From: Bacteroidales bacterium UBA2764
GTDB taxonomy: Bacteria; Bacteroidota; Bacteroidia; Bacteroidales; Paludibacteraceae
Assembly (NCBI GenBank): GCA_002352705.1
Contig: DEIW01000032.1
Coordinates: forward strand, 1 to 6,731
Reading direction: 5' to 3'
Length of the DNA: 6,731 nucleotides
Shown here: positions 1 to 6,114 of the stretch, piece after piece
How positions within the stretch are numbered: the stretch's first letter is position 1
Layout of the letters: every line of letters begins with the position of its first letter
The notes under the pieces: model-generated
Told to the model about the DNA's origin: nothing
The model's input: only the letters and a program-made list of their open reading frames with translations
Databases searched by the model: none
Translations under genes and position numbers: made by a program

Positions 1-436
1 CGTAGAGACCGCTACCGACAACCACATGCGTACTGTAGCTAACATCCGCTCGTATTTCACCAAATTCGGCGGTACGCTCGGTACACAAGGCTCTCTCCAG
101 TTCCTGTTCGACCGCAAGGCTTGTTTCACCGTAACGATGAAAGACGGTGTGGATTTAGACGAACTGGAACTCGAACTGATTGATTTCGGAGTTGAGGAAC
201 TCGGCGTGGATGAGGAGGAAAACACCATCGTCATCTATTCAGATTTCAACGAAGCTATCAACATGCAAAAATACCTCGAGGACAACGGATTTGAAATCCA
301 ATCCATGGAGTTTGTACGTATCCCGAATGATACCAAAGAACTCACCGACGAACAGCGTGAGTCCGTTCAGAAACTCATCGATAAGATCGAGGAAGACGAA
401 GACGTACAGAACGTATTCACCAACATGGCAGAATAG
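1..436 (+). CDS. yebC: YebC/PmpR (TACO1) family protein, C-terminal part (5' end outside window)
   Basis: This is the last 144 residues or so of a YebC-family protein; the reading frame is open from base 2 and continues upstream of the window, and the family is usually about 240 residues. The ATG at base 26 is internal. The fragment opens with VETATDNHMRTVANIRSYF, matching the family's TDN-RTV-(N/A)-R segment. FDRKACFTV follows, then the acidic C-terminal domain (DLDELELELIDFGVEEL) and a final helical stretch (LTDEQRESVQKLIDKIEEDEDVQNVFTNM) typical of the family's end. YebC proteins are usually annotated as transcriptional regulators; more recent work on YebC and mitochondrial TACO1 places them at the ribosome, relieving stalls at proline-rich stretches. 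Cytoplasmic. It stops 18 bases before rsmG on the same strand, so the two are probably co-transcribed, which fits a translation-related role. Family assignment is firm; the precise role of this copy is not shown by the sequence. Confidence 0.95.
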   Translation, partial: VETATDNHMRTVANIRSYFTKFGGTLGTQGSLQFLFDRKACFTVTMKDGVDLDELELELIDFGVEELGVDEEENTIVIYSDFNEAINMQKYLEDNGFEIQSMEFVRIPNDTKELTDEQRESVQKLIDKIEEDEDVQNVFTNMAE

Positions 437-450
437 TCGAAAGTCGAAAG
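437..450 (+). repeat. Two tandem copies of heptamer TCGAAAG
   Basis: The 18-base gap between the yebC stop and the rsmG start is mostly two exact head-to-tail copies of TCGAAAG (437-443 and 444-450), followed by ACCT and the rsmG ATG. No strong Shine-Dalgarno sequence is visible, so the purine-rich repeat may form the ribosome-loading leader. Two copies can arise by chance or by slippage. Confidence 0.6.
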
Positions 451-454
451 ACCT

Positions 455-1066
455 ATGATTATATCTGATTATTTCCAATTATCTGATCGTCAGGCTGAGC
501 AGTTTGCTCAGCTTGACGCACTATATCGCGACTGGAACAGTAAGATTAACGTCATCTCGCGTAAGGACATCGACAATCTCTATGAGCACCATGTGCTCCA
601 CTCGCTTGCCATTGCTAAGTTAGTGCCCTTCCAACCTGACACTACCATCATGGATGTCGGTACTGGTGGTGGGTTTCCTGGCATACCGTTGGCTATTCTG
701 TTTCCGGAGTGCCGGTTCCTACTGATAGACTCTATAGGCAAGAAAATCAAGGTAGCCTCTGAAGTAGTTAAGGCGTTAGGCTTAACAAACGTCATTTGCA
801 AGCAAGAACGCGTAGAGGAGGAGAAACAGAAATTCGATTTTGTAGTATCGCGCGCCGTTATGCCACTACCGGACTTGGTTAAACTGGTACGGAAAAACAT
901 ATCAAAAAAGCATCGTAATGCTGTACCGAACGGCCTGGTTGTACTCAAAGGCGGTGATTTAAAAGAAGAACTCCGCCCTTTCAAAGAGGCGGAGGTTACT
1001 CCTTGTAGTCTATATTTTAAAGGCGAATGGTTTGAAACCAAACAGGTTATATACCTTCCGCTCTGA
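455..1066 (+). CDS. rsmG: 16S rRNA (guanine-527-N7)-methyltransferase RsmG (GidB)
   Basis: A 203-residue SAM-dependent methyltransferase that makes 7-methylguanosine at G527 (E. coli numbering) in the 530 loop of 16S rRNA. The N-terminal helical part ends in NVISRKDIDNLYEHHVLHSLA (residues 32-52), a GidB signature. The SAM-binding loop is DVGTGGGFPGIPLAI (67-81), followed by the acidic residue after strand 2 (LLIDS, D92), SRAV (132-135) and VVLKGG (162-167). Length is normal for the family. A polar insert, NISKKHRNAVPNG (148-160), lies between the last two motifs. Known for the family: loss of function gives low-level streptomycin resistance. It follows yebC by 18 bases. Its stop codon directly abuts the stop codon of the opposing pectate lyase gene, and its likely terminator lies inside that gene. 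The ATG at 455 gives the family's normal N-terminus. Confidence 0.96.
   Translation: MIISDYFQLSDRQAEQFAQLDALYRDWNSKINVISRKDIDNLYEHHVLHSLAIAKLVPFQPDTTIMDVGTGGGFPGIPLAILFPECRFLLIDSIGKKIKVASEVVKALGLTNVICKQERVEEEKQKFDFVVSRAVMPLPDLVKLVRKNISKKHRNAVPNGLVVLKGGDLKEELRPFKEAEVTPCSLYFKGEWFETKQVIYLPL
961..994 (-). terminator. Candidate intrinsic terminator of the pectate lyase operon, inside rsmG
   Basis: Read on the minus strand, CTCCGCC (994-988) pairs perfectly with GGCGGAG (977-971) around a 10-base loop, and the stem is followed at once by TTCTTCTTTT (970-961), 8 T in 10. It begins 72 bases past the lyase stop codon, antisense to the 3' part of rsmG. On the plus strand the same stem has no T tract, so it should act in the minus direction only. 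Inference from sequence pattern. Confidence 0.5.
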
Positions 1067-2728
1067 TTATTTCATTTCCTGGCCTGTAATGGTATAGTTT
1101 TTTGCTCCGCGCCGGATAAATAATTGTCCGTTGCGGAGTATTTTTTCGCTCTTTGCAGCCGGCAGAATAACCGGCTCAATGCCTTCCGGCTTCTTGTAGC
1201 CGTCGTCCATCGGCGTCTTATGGGTCATGGCGTAATGGAGATACATCTCCAGCATGGTATAGCCAGAGGCGTGGCGGACGTTATTGTCTGCTACCTGCGG
1301 ATTACAGCCGTTATCTTTCTCCCACTCATCCGGCATTCCATCCTTATCGGTATCTACTAAAGCCGCGACAGACGGATAATCATAGAATCCCTCGGCATCC
1401 GCTGCATTATCTATAATACCTTTCCTTTTAGCTACACTCCCGACATAGGTATGTTTACCCTCCCGGGTATCTGCTATTAGACGGAGTTCCACATGGTCAC
1501 GCGGGAAACAGCCTGCCGTATCCATGACTGTTTCGAAAGCCTGCTCCGCCGTTTCATAATCCGCTACGGCATAAGCATACCTGTCGAAATCATAACGGCC
1601 GTAGATACTATCCTCTGTCCATCGCCACCAAGGTGTTTTAGGACGGATGAGCGTATCCACTCGGAGAGAAGATACCGGATATTTGGTGCTGTTCTCCGAT
1701 GTCACAGCCGACCAGTTATCTGCCGTAGCAGCGTCATTGCCGTCCATCACGTTGCCGGAGACATACCAATAGCTCGGTCCCCACGAAGTGGCCTTGTTGG
1801 AGCGGTTGTAATTGGACCGGAAGAATAACATCTTATTTGTGGTATTCGGGCCTTTCTTATAATAGTTGTTGATGAAATTGCACTCGTGTACAGAATTCAA
1901 ACCATTATACTCGCCTTCCTCCAATTTGGCAGTGTTCTCACCGCCATGACATCCGGTACTTCCTCCATAATAGTTATAGTTGACATTATTGATATAATCC
2001 AGATACACTACCCAGTCATTACTTTGCGCGCCGTTGAAACGACAGGACCGTCCGTTATTATTTGCCAGCAGATTATGGTGATACGATGCCGGTGAACCAC
2101 CCCACTGGCAACCATACCCACGCTGACCTTTCCCATTCCCGGCATCAAATAATCCTTCGTGAATAATACAATACTGCACCGTAATAAAATGGCTGTCATT
2201 GGTATTCATATTCTCCTCGGATGACCAGCCGAAATCACAATGGTCGATGATATAGTTCTCGCAGTTTTCAGCGGAAAATGCGCTGGCATTCAGAAAATTA
2301 CCGTTAGCATCTTCATTGCCTATACGGAAACGGATGTTGCGGAGGATAAAGTTCTTCGAGTTGCCCAGATTGACTTTGTTATGCGTAATCACGATACCCA
2401 TTCCCGGAGCTGTCTGCCCGGCGATAGTGTAGTTCTGGCGGCTGATACGCAGATCCTTGACAAGACGTATCTCGCCGGAGACGGCAAAACAAACCGTCAA
2501 CGGTTCGCCGGGATGCTGCTGCACCGCCCAACGAAGAGTACCTTCTTTCTCTCCTTTTGCATCATCTTCGAGCGAGGTGACATACACCACTCTACCGCCT
2601 CTTCCACCGGAAGTGTATTTCCCGAAACCTTCTGCTCCGGGGAAAGCTACAATCGTGTCAGGCAGCAGAGCAGCTGACAAGGAACAAAGGGACAAAGTAC
2701 AAAGTACAAGGGTTAGAATGTTTCTCAT
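1067..2728 (-). CDS. Secreted pectate lyase, PL1-type right-handed beta-helix
   Basis: A 553-residue polysaccharide lyase expected to cleave polygalacturonate by beta-elimination outside the cytoplasm. A Sec signal peptide covers residues 1 to about 19 (h-region LTLVLCTLSLCSL, likely cut after SLSA); no lipobox is seen. The mature start holds AFPGAEGFGKYTSGGRGG (28-45), typical of Bacteroidetes PL1 enzymes, then GTLRWAV (63-69), the helix-rung segment IIDHCDFGWSSEE (160-172), and HHNLLANNNGRSCRF (217-231), whose R227 and R230 are candidates for the catalytic arginine region. A calcium-loop-like DTDKDGMPDEWE lies at 459-470. The last 25 residues (KILRNGQLFIRRG to YTITGQ) form a small end motif seen in many Bacteroidales secreted proteins. 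I chose the ATG at 2728: it overlaps the upstream stop as ATGA and gives a clean signal peptide; the in-frame start at 2755 would add nine polar residues. No carbohydrate-utilisation genes flank it. Substrate is inferred from family only. Confidence 0.88.
   Translation of the reverse strand: MRNILTLVLCTLSLCSLSAALLPDTIVAFPGAEGFGKYTSGGRGGRVVYVTSLEDDAKGEKEGTLRWAVQQHPGEPLTVCFAVSGEIRLVKDLRISRQNYTIAGQTAPGMGIVITHNKVNLGNSKNFILRNIRFRIGNEDANGNFLNASAFSAENCENYIIDHCDFGWSSEENMNTNDSHFITVQYCIIHEGLFDAGNGKGQRGYGCQWGGSPASYHHNLLANNNGRSCRFNGAQSNDWVVYLDYINNVNYNYYGGSTGCHGGENTAKLEEGEYNGLNSVHECNFINNYYKKGPNTTNKMLFFRSNYNRSNKATSWGPSYWYVSGNVMDGNDAATADNWSAVTSENSTKYPVSSLRVDTLIRPKTPWWRWTEDSIYGRYDFDRYAYAVADYETAEQAFETVMDTAGCFPRDHVELRLIADTREGKHTYVGSVAKRKGIIDNAADAEGFYDYPSVAALVDTDKDGMPDEWEKDNGCNPQVADNNVRHASGYTMLEMYLHYAMTHKTPMDDGYKKPEGIEPVILPAAKSEKILRNGQLFIRRGAKNYTITGQEMK
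1105..1146 (+). terminator. Candidate intrinsic terminator of yebC-rsmG, inside the pectate lyase gene
   Basis: On the plus strand CTCCGC (1105-1110) pairs with GCGGAG (1133-1138), and inside it CGGA (1113-1116) pairs with TCCG (1127-1130), with a G-T wobble and one mismatch between the two stems. TATTTTTT follows directly (1139-1146). The hairpin starts 39 bases after the rsmG stop, within the last codons of the opposing lyase gene. On the minus strand it is followed by CAAAAAAC, so it should work only for rsmG. Inference from sequence pattern. Confidence 0.55.
2676..2711 (-). repeat. Five imperfect tandem heptamers (CYTTGTN) in the lyase signal-peptide coding region
   Basis: On the plus strand the units are GACAAGG (2676-2682), AACAAAG (2683-2689), one extra G (2690), GACAAAG (2691-2697), TACAAAG (2698-2704) and TACAAGG (2705-2711); on the coding strand each is close to CTTTGTA. 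The block covers codons 6-18 of the pectate lyase, its signal-peptide hydrophobic core. Seven is not a multiple of three, so gain or loss of one unit would shift the reading frame. The units are imperfect, which should slow slippage. Confidence 0.7.
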
Positions 2729-3417
2729 GATATTTGGGTTGTTAATGCACGCCACAATGCATCATCTGGCACTGGGGCTGTAATACATATATTTTGCTTG
2801 CTTACAGGGTGTACAAACTCAATTTGCCGGGCATGAAGACATATTCCTCCATCGGGATTACTGCGTTTAGCTCCGTACTTCAGATCTCCTTTCACGGGAC
2901 ACCCGATTTCCGCCAACTGGCAACGTATCTGATGATGCCGCCCGGTCTCTAAATTAATTTCCAGTAAGGTATAGTGTTCGCCTTTCACCAAGGTTCTATA
3001 ATTTAAGATAGCCAATTTGGCATCCTTTCTTTCTTCGTTCAGCTTTTGAGTTTTTGCTATATAACTCTTGTTTTGCGCCTCATTGCGGATAAGATAGTTC
3101 TCCAGCCGCGCCTCGGGAATCTTAGGCGCGCCTTGGACAATTGCCCAATAGGTCTTTCGTATTGATTTTCCCTTAAACATCTCATTAAGACGCATGAGGG
3201 CTTTGGAGGTACGGGCAAAAAGGACCACTCCGCTCGTAGGTCTGTCTAAACGATGAGGCACGCCGAGGAACACCTCGCCGGGCTTATTGTATTTATCCTT
3301 GATATAGACTTTTACAATTTCGCTCAGCGGGGTGTCACCCGTCTTGTCGCCCTGCACGATCTCGTTGCAGGTTTTATTGACGGCAATAATATGGTTGTCT
3401 TCGTAAAGAACAGTCAT
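2725..3417 (-). CDS. RluA-family RNA pseudouridine synthase (short form without S4 domain)
   Basis: A 230-residue enzyme that should convert specific uridines in RNA to pseudouridine; cytoplasmic. The catalytic-Asp motif is HRLDRPTSGVVLFA (55-68, D58). YWAIVQG (90-96) and the RluA core ETGRHHQIRCQLAEIG (157-172), followed by KGDLKYGA (176-183), complete the fold. It begins straight into the catalytic domain (TVLYEDNHIIAVNK), with no N-terminal S4 RNA-binding domain, like the RluA/TruC-type short members rather than RluC/RluD. Its rRNA or tRNA target cannot be told from sequence, so no gene symbol is given. The start at 3417 lies one base after the rubredoxin stop codon, and its TGA overlaps the lyase ATG as ATGA, so translation of all three genes is probably coupled. 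Confidence 0.92.
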   Translation of the reverse strand: MTVLYEDNHIIAVNKTCNEIVQGDKTGDTPLSEIVKVYIKDKYNKPGEVFLGVPHRLDRPTSGVVLFARTSKALMRLNEMFKGKSIRKTYWAIVQGAPKIPEARLENYLIRNEAQNKSYIAKTQKLNEERKDAKLAILNYRTLVKGEHYTLLEINLETGRHHQIRCQLAEIGCPVKGDLKYGAKRSNPDGGICLHARQIEFVHPVSKQNICITAPVPDDALWRALTTQIS

Positions 3418-3418
3418 T

Positions 3419-3577
3419 TTATTGCTGCGAGAATTGATCTTTTCCTACGCCGCACAGCGGACATGCCCAATCGGCAGGAAGATCTTCAAATGCGGTGCCC
3501 GGAGCTATTCCGTTGTCAGGATCACCGGCAGCGGGATCATATTCATACCCGCAAACATCACAAATGTACTTTGCCAT
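3419..3577 (-). CDS. Rubredoxin
   Basis: A small gene of 52 codons encoding a mononuclear Fe-Cys4 electron carrier; cytoplasmic. The protein starts MAKYICDVCGYEYDPAAGDP and carries both metal knuckles: C6-x2-C9-G-Y and C39-P-L-C42-G. Between them are PDNGIAPGTAFEDLPADW, the classic rubredoxin middle with the conserved aromatic residues (Y11, Y13, F30, W37). Length is exactly that of classical rubredoxins. In anaerobes rubredoxins commonly pass electrons to rubrerythrin, superoxide reductase or flavodiiron proteins; none of these is in the window, so the partner is unknown. It lies 23 bases after the aquaporin stop, in an A/T-rich leader with no Shine-Dalgarno sequence, and one base before the pseudouridine synthase start. 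Confidence 0.96.
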   Translation of the reverse strand: MAKYICDVCGYEYDPAAGDPDNGIAPGTAFEDLPADWACPLCGVGKDQFSQQ

Positions 3578-3600
3578 AATAAATAAAAATTAAAAAGTGA

Positions 3601-4314
3601 TTATTTCTTGCAGTTCCCATCACAGGTGATACACTTGTAGCAGAGACCTGCGAGCGCAGCGCCTACCAGCGGAGCTACGATGAAGAGCCATAACTGCGGC
3701 AGAGCCAGAGCGTTCTCCGAGAAGATAGCTTGGGAAATAGAACGAGCAGGGTTAACCGAAGTATTGGTCAAAGGAATAGAAATCAAGTGGATTAGAGTCA
3801 ATGTCAGACCGATAGCCAAGCCACCGAAAGCACCGTTAGCATGCTTGCTGTCCGTCACTCCGAGAATTACCATCAGGAAGACAAAAGTCAGCACACACTC
3901 TGTTGCAAAAGCACCCCATACATTGGTCCGAAGATAACCGCCTGCTACGTCTGCATCGGAGAAGAACTCACCGTAGCCATTGGCAGCAAACGTACCTATC
4001 TCCATGTTTGCGGATTTTGCAATACCGAAAAGAATAGCTGCTGCACAGATAGCACCGAGGATTTGTGCACACCAATACCACAACATCTCTTGCCATGACA
4101 TACGACCATTGACAAAAACACCCAGACTGACAGCCGGATTAAGATGTGCGCCGCTGATATGACCGATGCCATAAGCTGCTGCTACAATCGTCAAACCGAA
4201 TGCCAAGGCTACGCCAAGGAAACCTACATGACCGAACAGGGCAGTACCGCAACCACCCAGTACCAATACTGCCGTTCCGAAGAACTCGGCAGCAAATTTG
4301 TTACATAATTTCAT
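3601..4314 (-). CDS. aqpZ: Aquaporin Z-type MIP channel
   Basis: A 237-residue inner-membrane channel of the MIP family with six predicted membrane segments. Both pore loops are present: GHISGAHLNPAVS (51-63, NPA 59-61) and NTSVNPARS (184-192, NPA 188-190). Aligned with E. coli AqpZ from memory, the selectivity-filter residues are F39, H176, T185 and R191, the water-specific set, so water rather than glycerol is the likely main substrate. The N-terminus (KLCNKFAAEFFGTAVLVLGGCG) is standard. The odd feature is the cytoplasmic C-terminus, CYKCITCDGNCKK, with four cysteines at 225, 228, 231 and 235. The gene starts 60 bases after the rlmB stop and is followed 23 bases later by rubredoxin. Family identity is firm; the role of the Cys tail is unknown. 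Confidence 0.95.
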   Translation of the reverse strand: MKLCNKFAAEFFGTAVLVLGGCGTALFGHVGFLGVALAFGLTIVAAAYGIGHISGAHLNPAVSLGVFVNGRMSWQEMLWYWCAQILGAICAAAILFGIAKSANMEIGTFAANGYGEFFSDADVAGGYLRTNVWGAFATECVLTFVFLMVILGVTDSKHANGAFGGLAIGLTLTLIHLISIPLTNTSVNPARSISQAIFSENALALPQLWLFIVAPLVGAALAGLCYKCITCDGNCKK

Positions 4315-4350
4315 AATTGTTAATTGTTTTGAAAGTTAATATTATACTCG

Positions 4351-4368
4351 TAATTACGCTTGTAATTA
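4351..4368. repeat. Inverted repeat in the rlmB-aqpZ gap, possible operator
   Basis: In the 60-base gap between rlmB and aqpZ, TAATTAC (4351-4357) and GTAATTA (4362-4368) form a perfect 7-base inverted repeat around GCTT; GTAATTAC at 4350-4357 is also a palindrome by itself. Toward aqpZ on the minus strand lie TATAAT (4346-4341) and TAACTTTC (4338-4331), the latter one base off the Bacteroidetes TAnnTTTG element, but no good upstream element stands at the right distance. The gap may hold a separate, regulated aqpZ promoter. No T tract follows, so it does not look like a terminator. Confidence 0.35.
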
Positions 4369-4374
4369 GGGATT

Positions 4375-5151
4375 TTAGTTCAAAGTATTTCTCTGTCTCA
4401 CTGCCTCGTAGATAAATACTCCTGCTGCTACAGACACATTGAGCGACTCTATCACACCGGTCATCGGTAAACGCACCTTGTCCGTACAGAGCTTGAGATT
4501 CTCCTCATAGATACCTTTCTCCTCACTGCCCATAACGATACAAGTAGGTACTGTCATATCCACTTCAGTGTAATTCCTATCCGTATGCTCGGTGGCGGCA
4601 ATAATGCGAAGACCGCTCTCTTGGAGATATTGCAATGCATTCTGCAAGTTTTCTACCTTGCAAACAGGCAAACTATGCAAGGCTCCTGCAGACGCTTTCA
4701 CGGCATCTCCATTGATAGCAGCACTACCGCGAGTACCTATTATTAACGCGTCTACGCCTGCGCACACGCAAGTACGAGCAATGGCGCCGAAGTTACGGAC
4801 ATCCGTCACACCGTCTAACATCATCAGCAACGGAGTTTTCCCGGCATCGTAGAGACTCTGTACAAGGTTCTCCAACGGATAAAATTCAATGGGACTAAGG
4901 AAAGCAATGACACCCTGATGATTCTTATCGGTAAACTGGTTGAGTTTCTCTACAGGCACGCGCTGTACCTGCGTACCTGTTCCTTCCAATTTAATCAATA
5001 ACTCGCGTCCGATAGACGAACTCATATCACGGCGAACAAGCACTTTGTCCAGCACTTTGCCGGCATCTATTGCCTCCAGCACCGCACGTACACCGAATAT
5101 CATCTCCTTTTGAGGAGGGCGTTTGGTATCATATTGTTTTTTCTGTAACAT
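4375..5151 (-). CDS. rlmB: TrmH/SpoU-family 23S rRNA 2'-O-ribose methyltransferase (RlmB-type)
   Basis: A 258-residue SPOUT-class methyltransferase, probably forming 2'-O-methylguanosine at position 2251 (E. coli numbering) of 23S rRNA. The N-terminal substrate-binding domain runs from about residue 17 (MIFGVRAVLEAIDAGKVLDKVLV) to 90 and includes NHQGVIAF (77-84). The knotted catalytic domain has motif 1 DVRNFGAIARTC (117-128, N120 and R126), motif 2 IVMGSEEKGI (205-214) and motif 3 LPMTGVIESLNVSVAAG (228-244). I placed the start at the ATG at 5151: a longer version from a TTG at 5202 would lie inside the predicted promoter and adds 17 residues not expected in the family. The SpoU family contains both rRNA and tRNA enzymes; the two-domain layout and motifs favour RlmB, but the target is inferred. 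Confidence 0.9.
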   Translation of the reverse strand: MLQKKQYDTKRPPQKEMIFGVRAVLEAIDAGKVLDKVLVRRDMSSSIGRELLIKLEGTGTQVQRVPVEKLNQFTDKNHQGVIAFLSPIEFYPLENLVQSLYDAGKTPLLMMLDGVTDVRNFGAIARTCVCAGVDALIIGTRGSAAINGDAVKASAGALHSLPVCKVENLQNALQYLQESGLRIIAATEHTDRNYTEVDMTVPTCIVMGSEEKGIYEENLKLCTDKVRLPMTGVIESLNVSVAAGVFIYEAVRQRNTLN

Positions 5152-5171
5152 AATCCTTTTTATTTCTGCTG

Positions 5172-5202
5172 CAAAGTTACAAAGAATTTTTGGATTATGC
5201 AA
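5172..5202 (-). promoter_or_regulatory. Bacteroidetes-type promoter for rlmB
   Basis: On the minus strand TAACTTTG (5179-5172) matches the TAnnTTTG -7 element of the Bacteroidetes primary sigma factor. A TTG at 5202-5200 stands 20 bases upstream, where the -33 element belongs. Transcription should start near 5165, leaving a leader of about 15 bases before the ATG at 5151. It may drive rlmB and the aquaporin-to-lyase genes downstream. This placement also decides the rlmB start codon. Confidence 0.7.
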
Positions 5203-5211
5203 GAAAATCTT

Positions 5212-6114
5212 TTAAAAAGAGTCACAACGGCACATTTTTCTGCTTTGCCGGTACGGATCATAAGGAGCAATAAGGTATGATAATTTAATACCGACATCAA
5301 ACAGATTCCTTTTGGTAACCACCCTTCGTCCCTGACGGTTTGCGGTGACAATAGTAGTCATCATCCTATGCAATGGGAAACCGTCTCGCGTATCCGAGAG
5401 CATCAATAGGGACTCTCTATCACTTGCCGGATCTGTTTCTGGCGTGAAAGAATAGTCGGCGTACAGAGCTATAGACACGTAGGATTTATATCGTCTGGCA
5501 GTATATACCGGTATGTCGTAACTCAGTTCGCCAGAAAGCCACCATTGTATTTTTGTGGCAGAAACCGCACCACTCTGTGCTTCTCGGAAATCAGAAGACG
5601 CTGCCAAAGGATACGATTCATATACACGGTTGTCACGTTTTGGATAATACACAGAGAGGGAGGCATGATCCGCATTCTCTCTCCATGATGTGCGGAAAGG
5701 AATTACAATCTTGGGACCCAGATACAGGTTAACCCTACTCCATCTGAACGCCAACTGGAGAGGTATACCTACAGACCATCCTGTATATGTCTCGCGGAGT
5801 TTGGAGATAGAATAATCGATTTGCATTTGTTCGTTTTCCACATCTACGGTGGTATAGGAATCCGTATAATCCGTCTTGTTAAAAGCCGCTTTATGCCTAT
5901 CAAGGGTAATACCGGCGCGAAAACCTATCACGCGTGACGAATGGTAAGTATAGCTCAATTGAAATCCTGCATGCACATTCGGTACAGGAGAGACATATAG
6001 ACATTGGGCATTGTATCCTGCCAGACCTATACGGGCACCGGCTTCAAAAACATGTTCCGCATGAGCCATAAACGGGATTAGCAGCAATAATATGAATAGT
6101 CTGATATATCTCAT
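5212..6114 (-). CDS. Predicted outer-membrane beta-barrel protein, unknown function
   Basis: A 300-residue exported protein. The signal peptide is MRYIRLFILLLLIPFMAHA, with a likely cut after AHA. The rest alternates polar and hydrophobic residues with many aromatic strand ends (e.g. HAGFQLSYTYHSSRVIGFRAGITL, YTGWSVGIPLQLAFRW, RVNLYLGPKIVIPF, YVSIALYADYSF, LFDVGIKLSYLIAPY), as in small outer-membrane barrels. It ends KMCRCDSF, with a Cys-x-Cys pair just after the last strand. It lacks the opening sequence expected of PorP/SprF proteins, so I do not assign that family. The start at 6114 overlaps the stop of the upstream surface-protein gene (ATGA) and gives a normal signal peptide; in-frame ATGs at 6123 and 6138 would add polar residues inside the upstream gene. 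The coupling suggests a partner role, perhaps anchoring or exporting that protein. No specific function can be given. Confidence 0.75.
   Translation of the reverse strand: MRYIRLFILLLLIPFMAHAEHVFEAGARIGLAGYNAQCLYVSPVPNVHAGFQLSYTYHSSRVIGFRAGITLDRHKAAFNKTDYTDSYTTVDVENEQMQIDYSISKLRETYTGWSVGIPLQLAFRWSRVNLYLGPKIVIPFRTSWRENADHASLSVYYPKRDNRVYESYPLAASSDFREAQSGAVSATKIQWWLSGELSYDIPVYTARRYKSYVSIALYADYSFTPETDPASDRESLLMLSDTRDGFPLHRMMTTIVTANRQGRRVVTKRNLFDVGIKLSYLIAPYDPYRQSRKMCRCDSF

Noticed and set aside
580..1041. Minus-strand open frame of 153 codons opposite rsmG
   Set aside because: rsmG carries all its family motifs on the plus strand; the antisense product has no recognisable features.
2691..2711. 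TACTTTG runs on the minus strand as a promoter for the lyase
   Set aside because: They are one base short of TAnnTTTG and lie downstream of the lyase start codon; better explained as a tandem repeat.
1124..2783. Several plus-strand open frames of 60-145 codons antisense to the pectate lyase (e.g. 2240-2677, 1493-1828)
   Set aside because: They lie wholly within or opposite a clearly conserved lyase gene and show no recognisable domains; they are shadows of its codon use.
3601..4314. Possible Phe-to-Tyr change in the aquaporin selectivity filter (AYGIG segment)
   Set aside because: On realignment the E. coli F43 position corresponds to F39 in ALAFGLT, so the filter is the ordinary F/H/T/R set.
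4351..4368. Inverted repeat after rlmB as an intrinsic terminator
   Set aside because: The stem is A/T-rich and no T tract follows on either strand.
5154..5159. AAAGGA before the rlmB ATG as a Shine-Dalgarno site
   Set aside because: It ends only two bases before the start codon, too close for normal pairing, and such sites are weakly used in Bacteroidetes.
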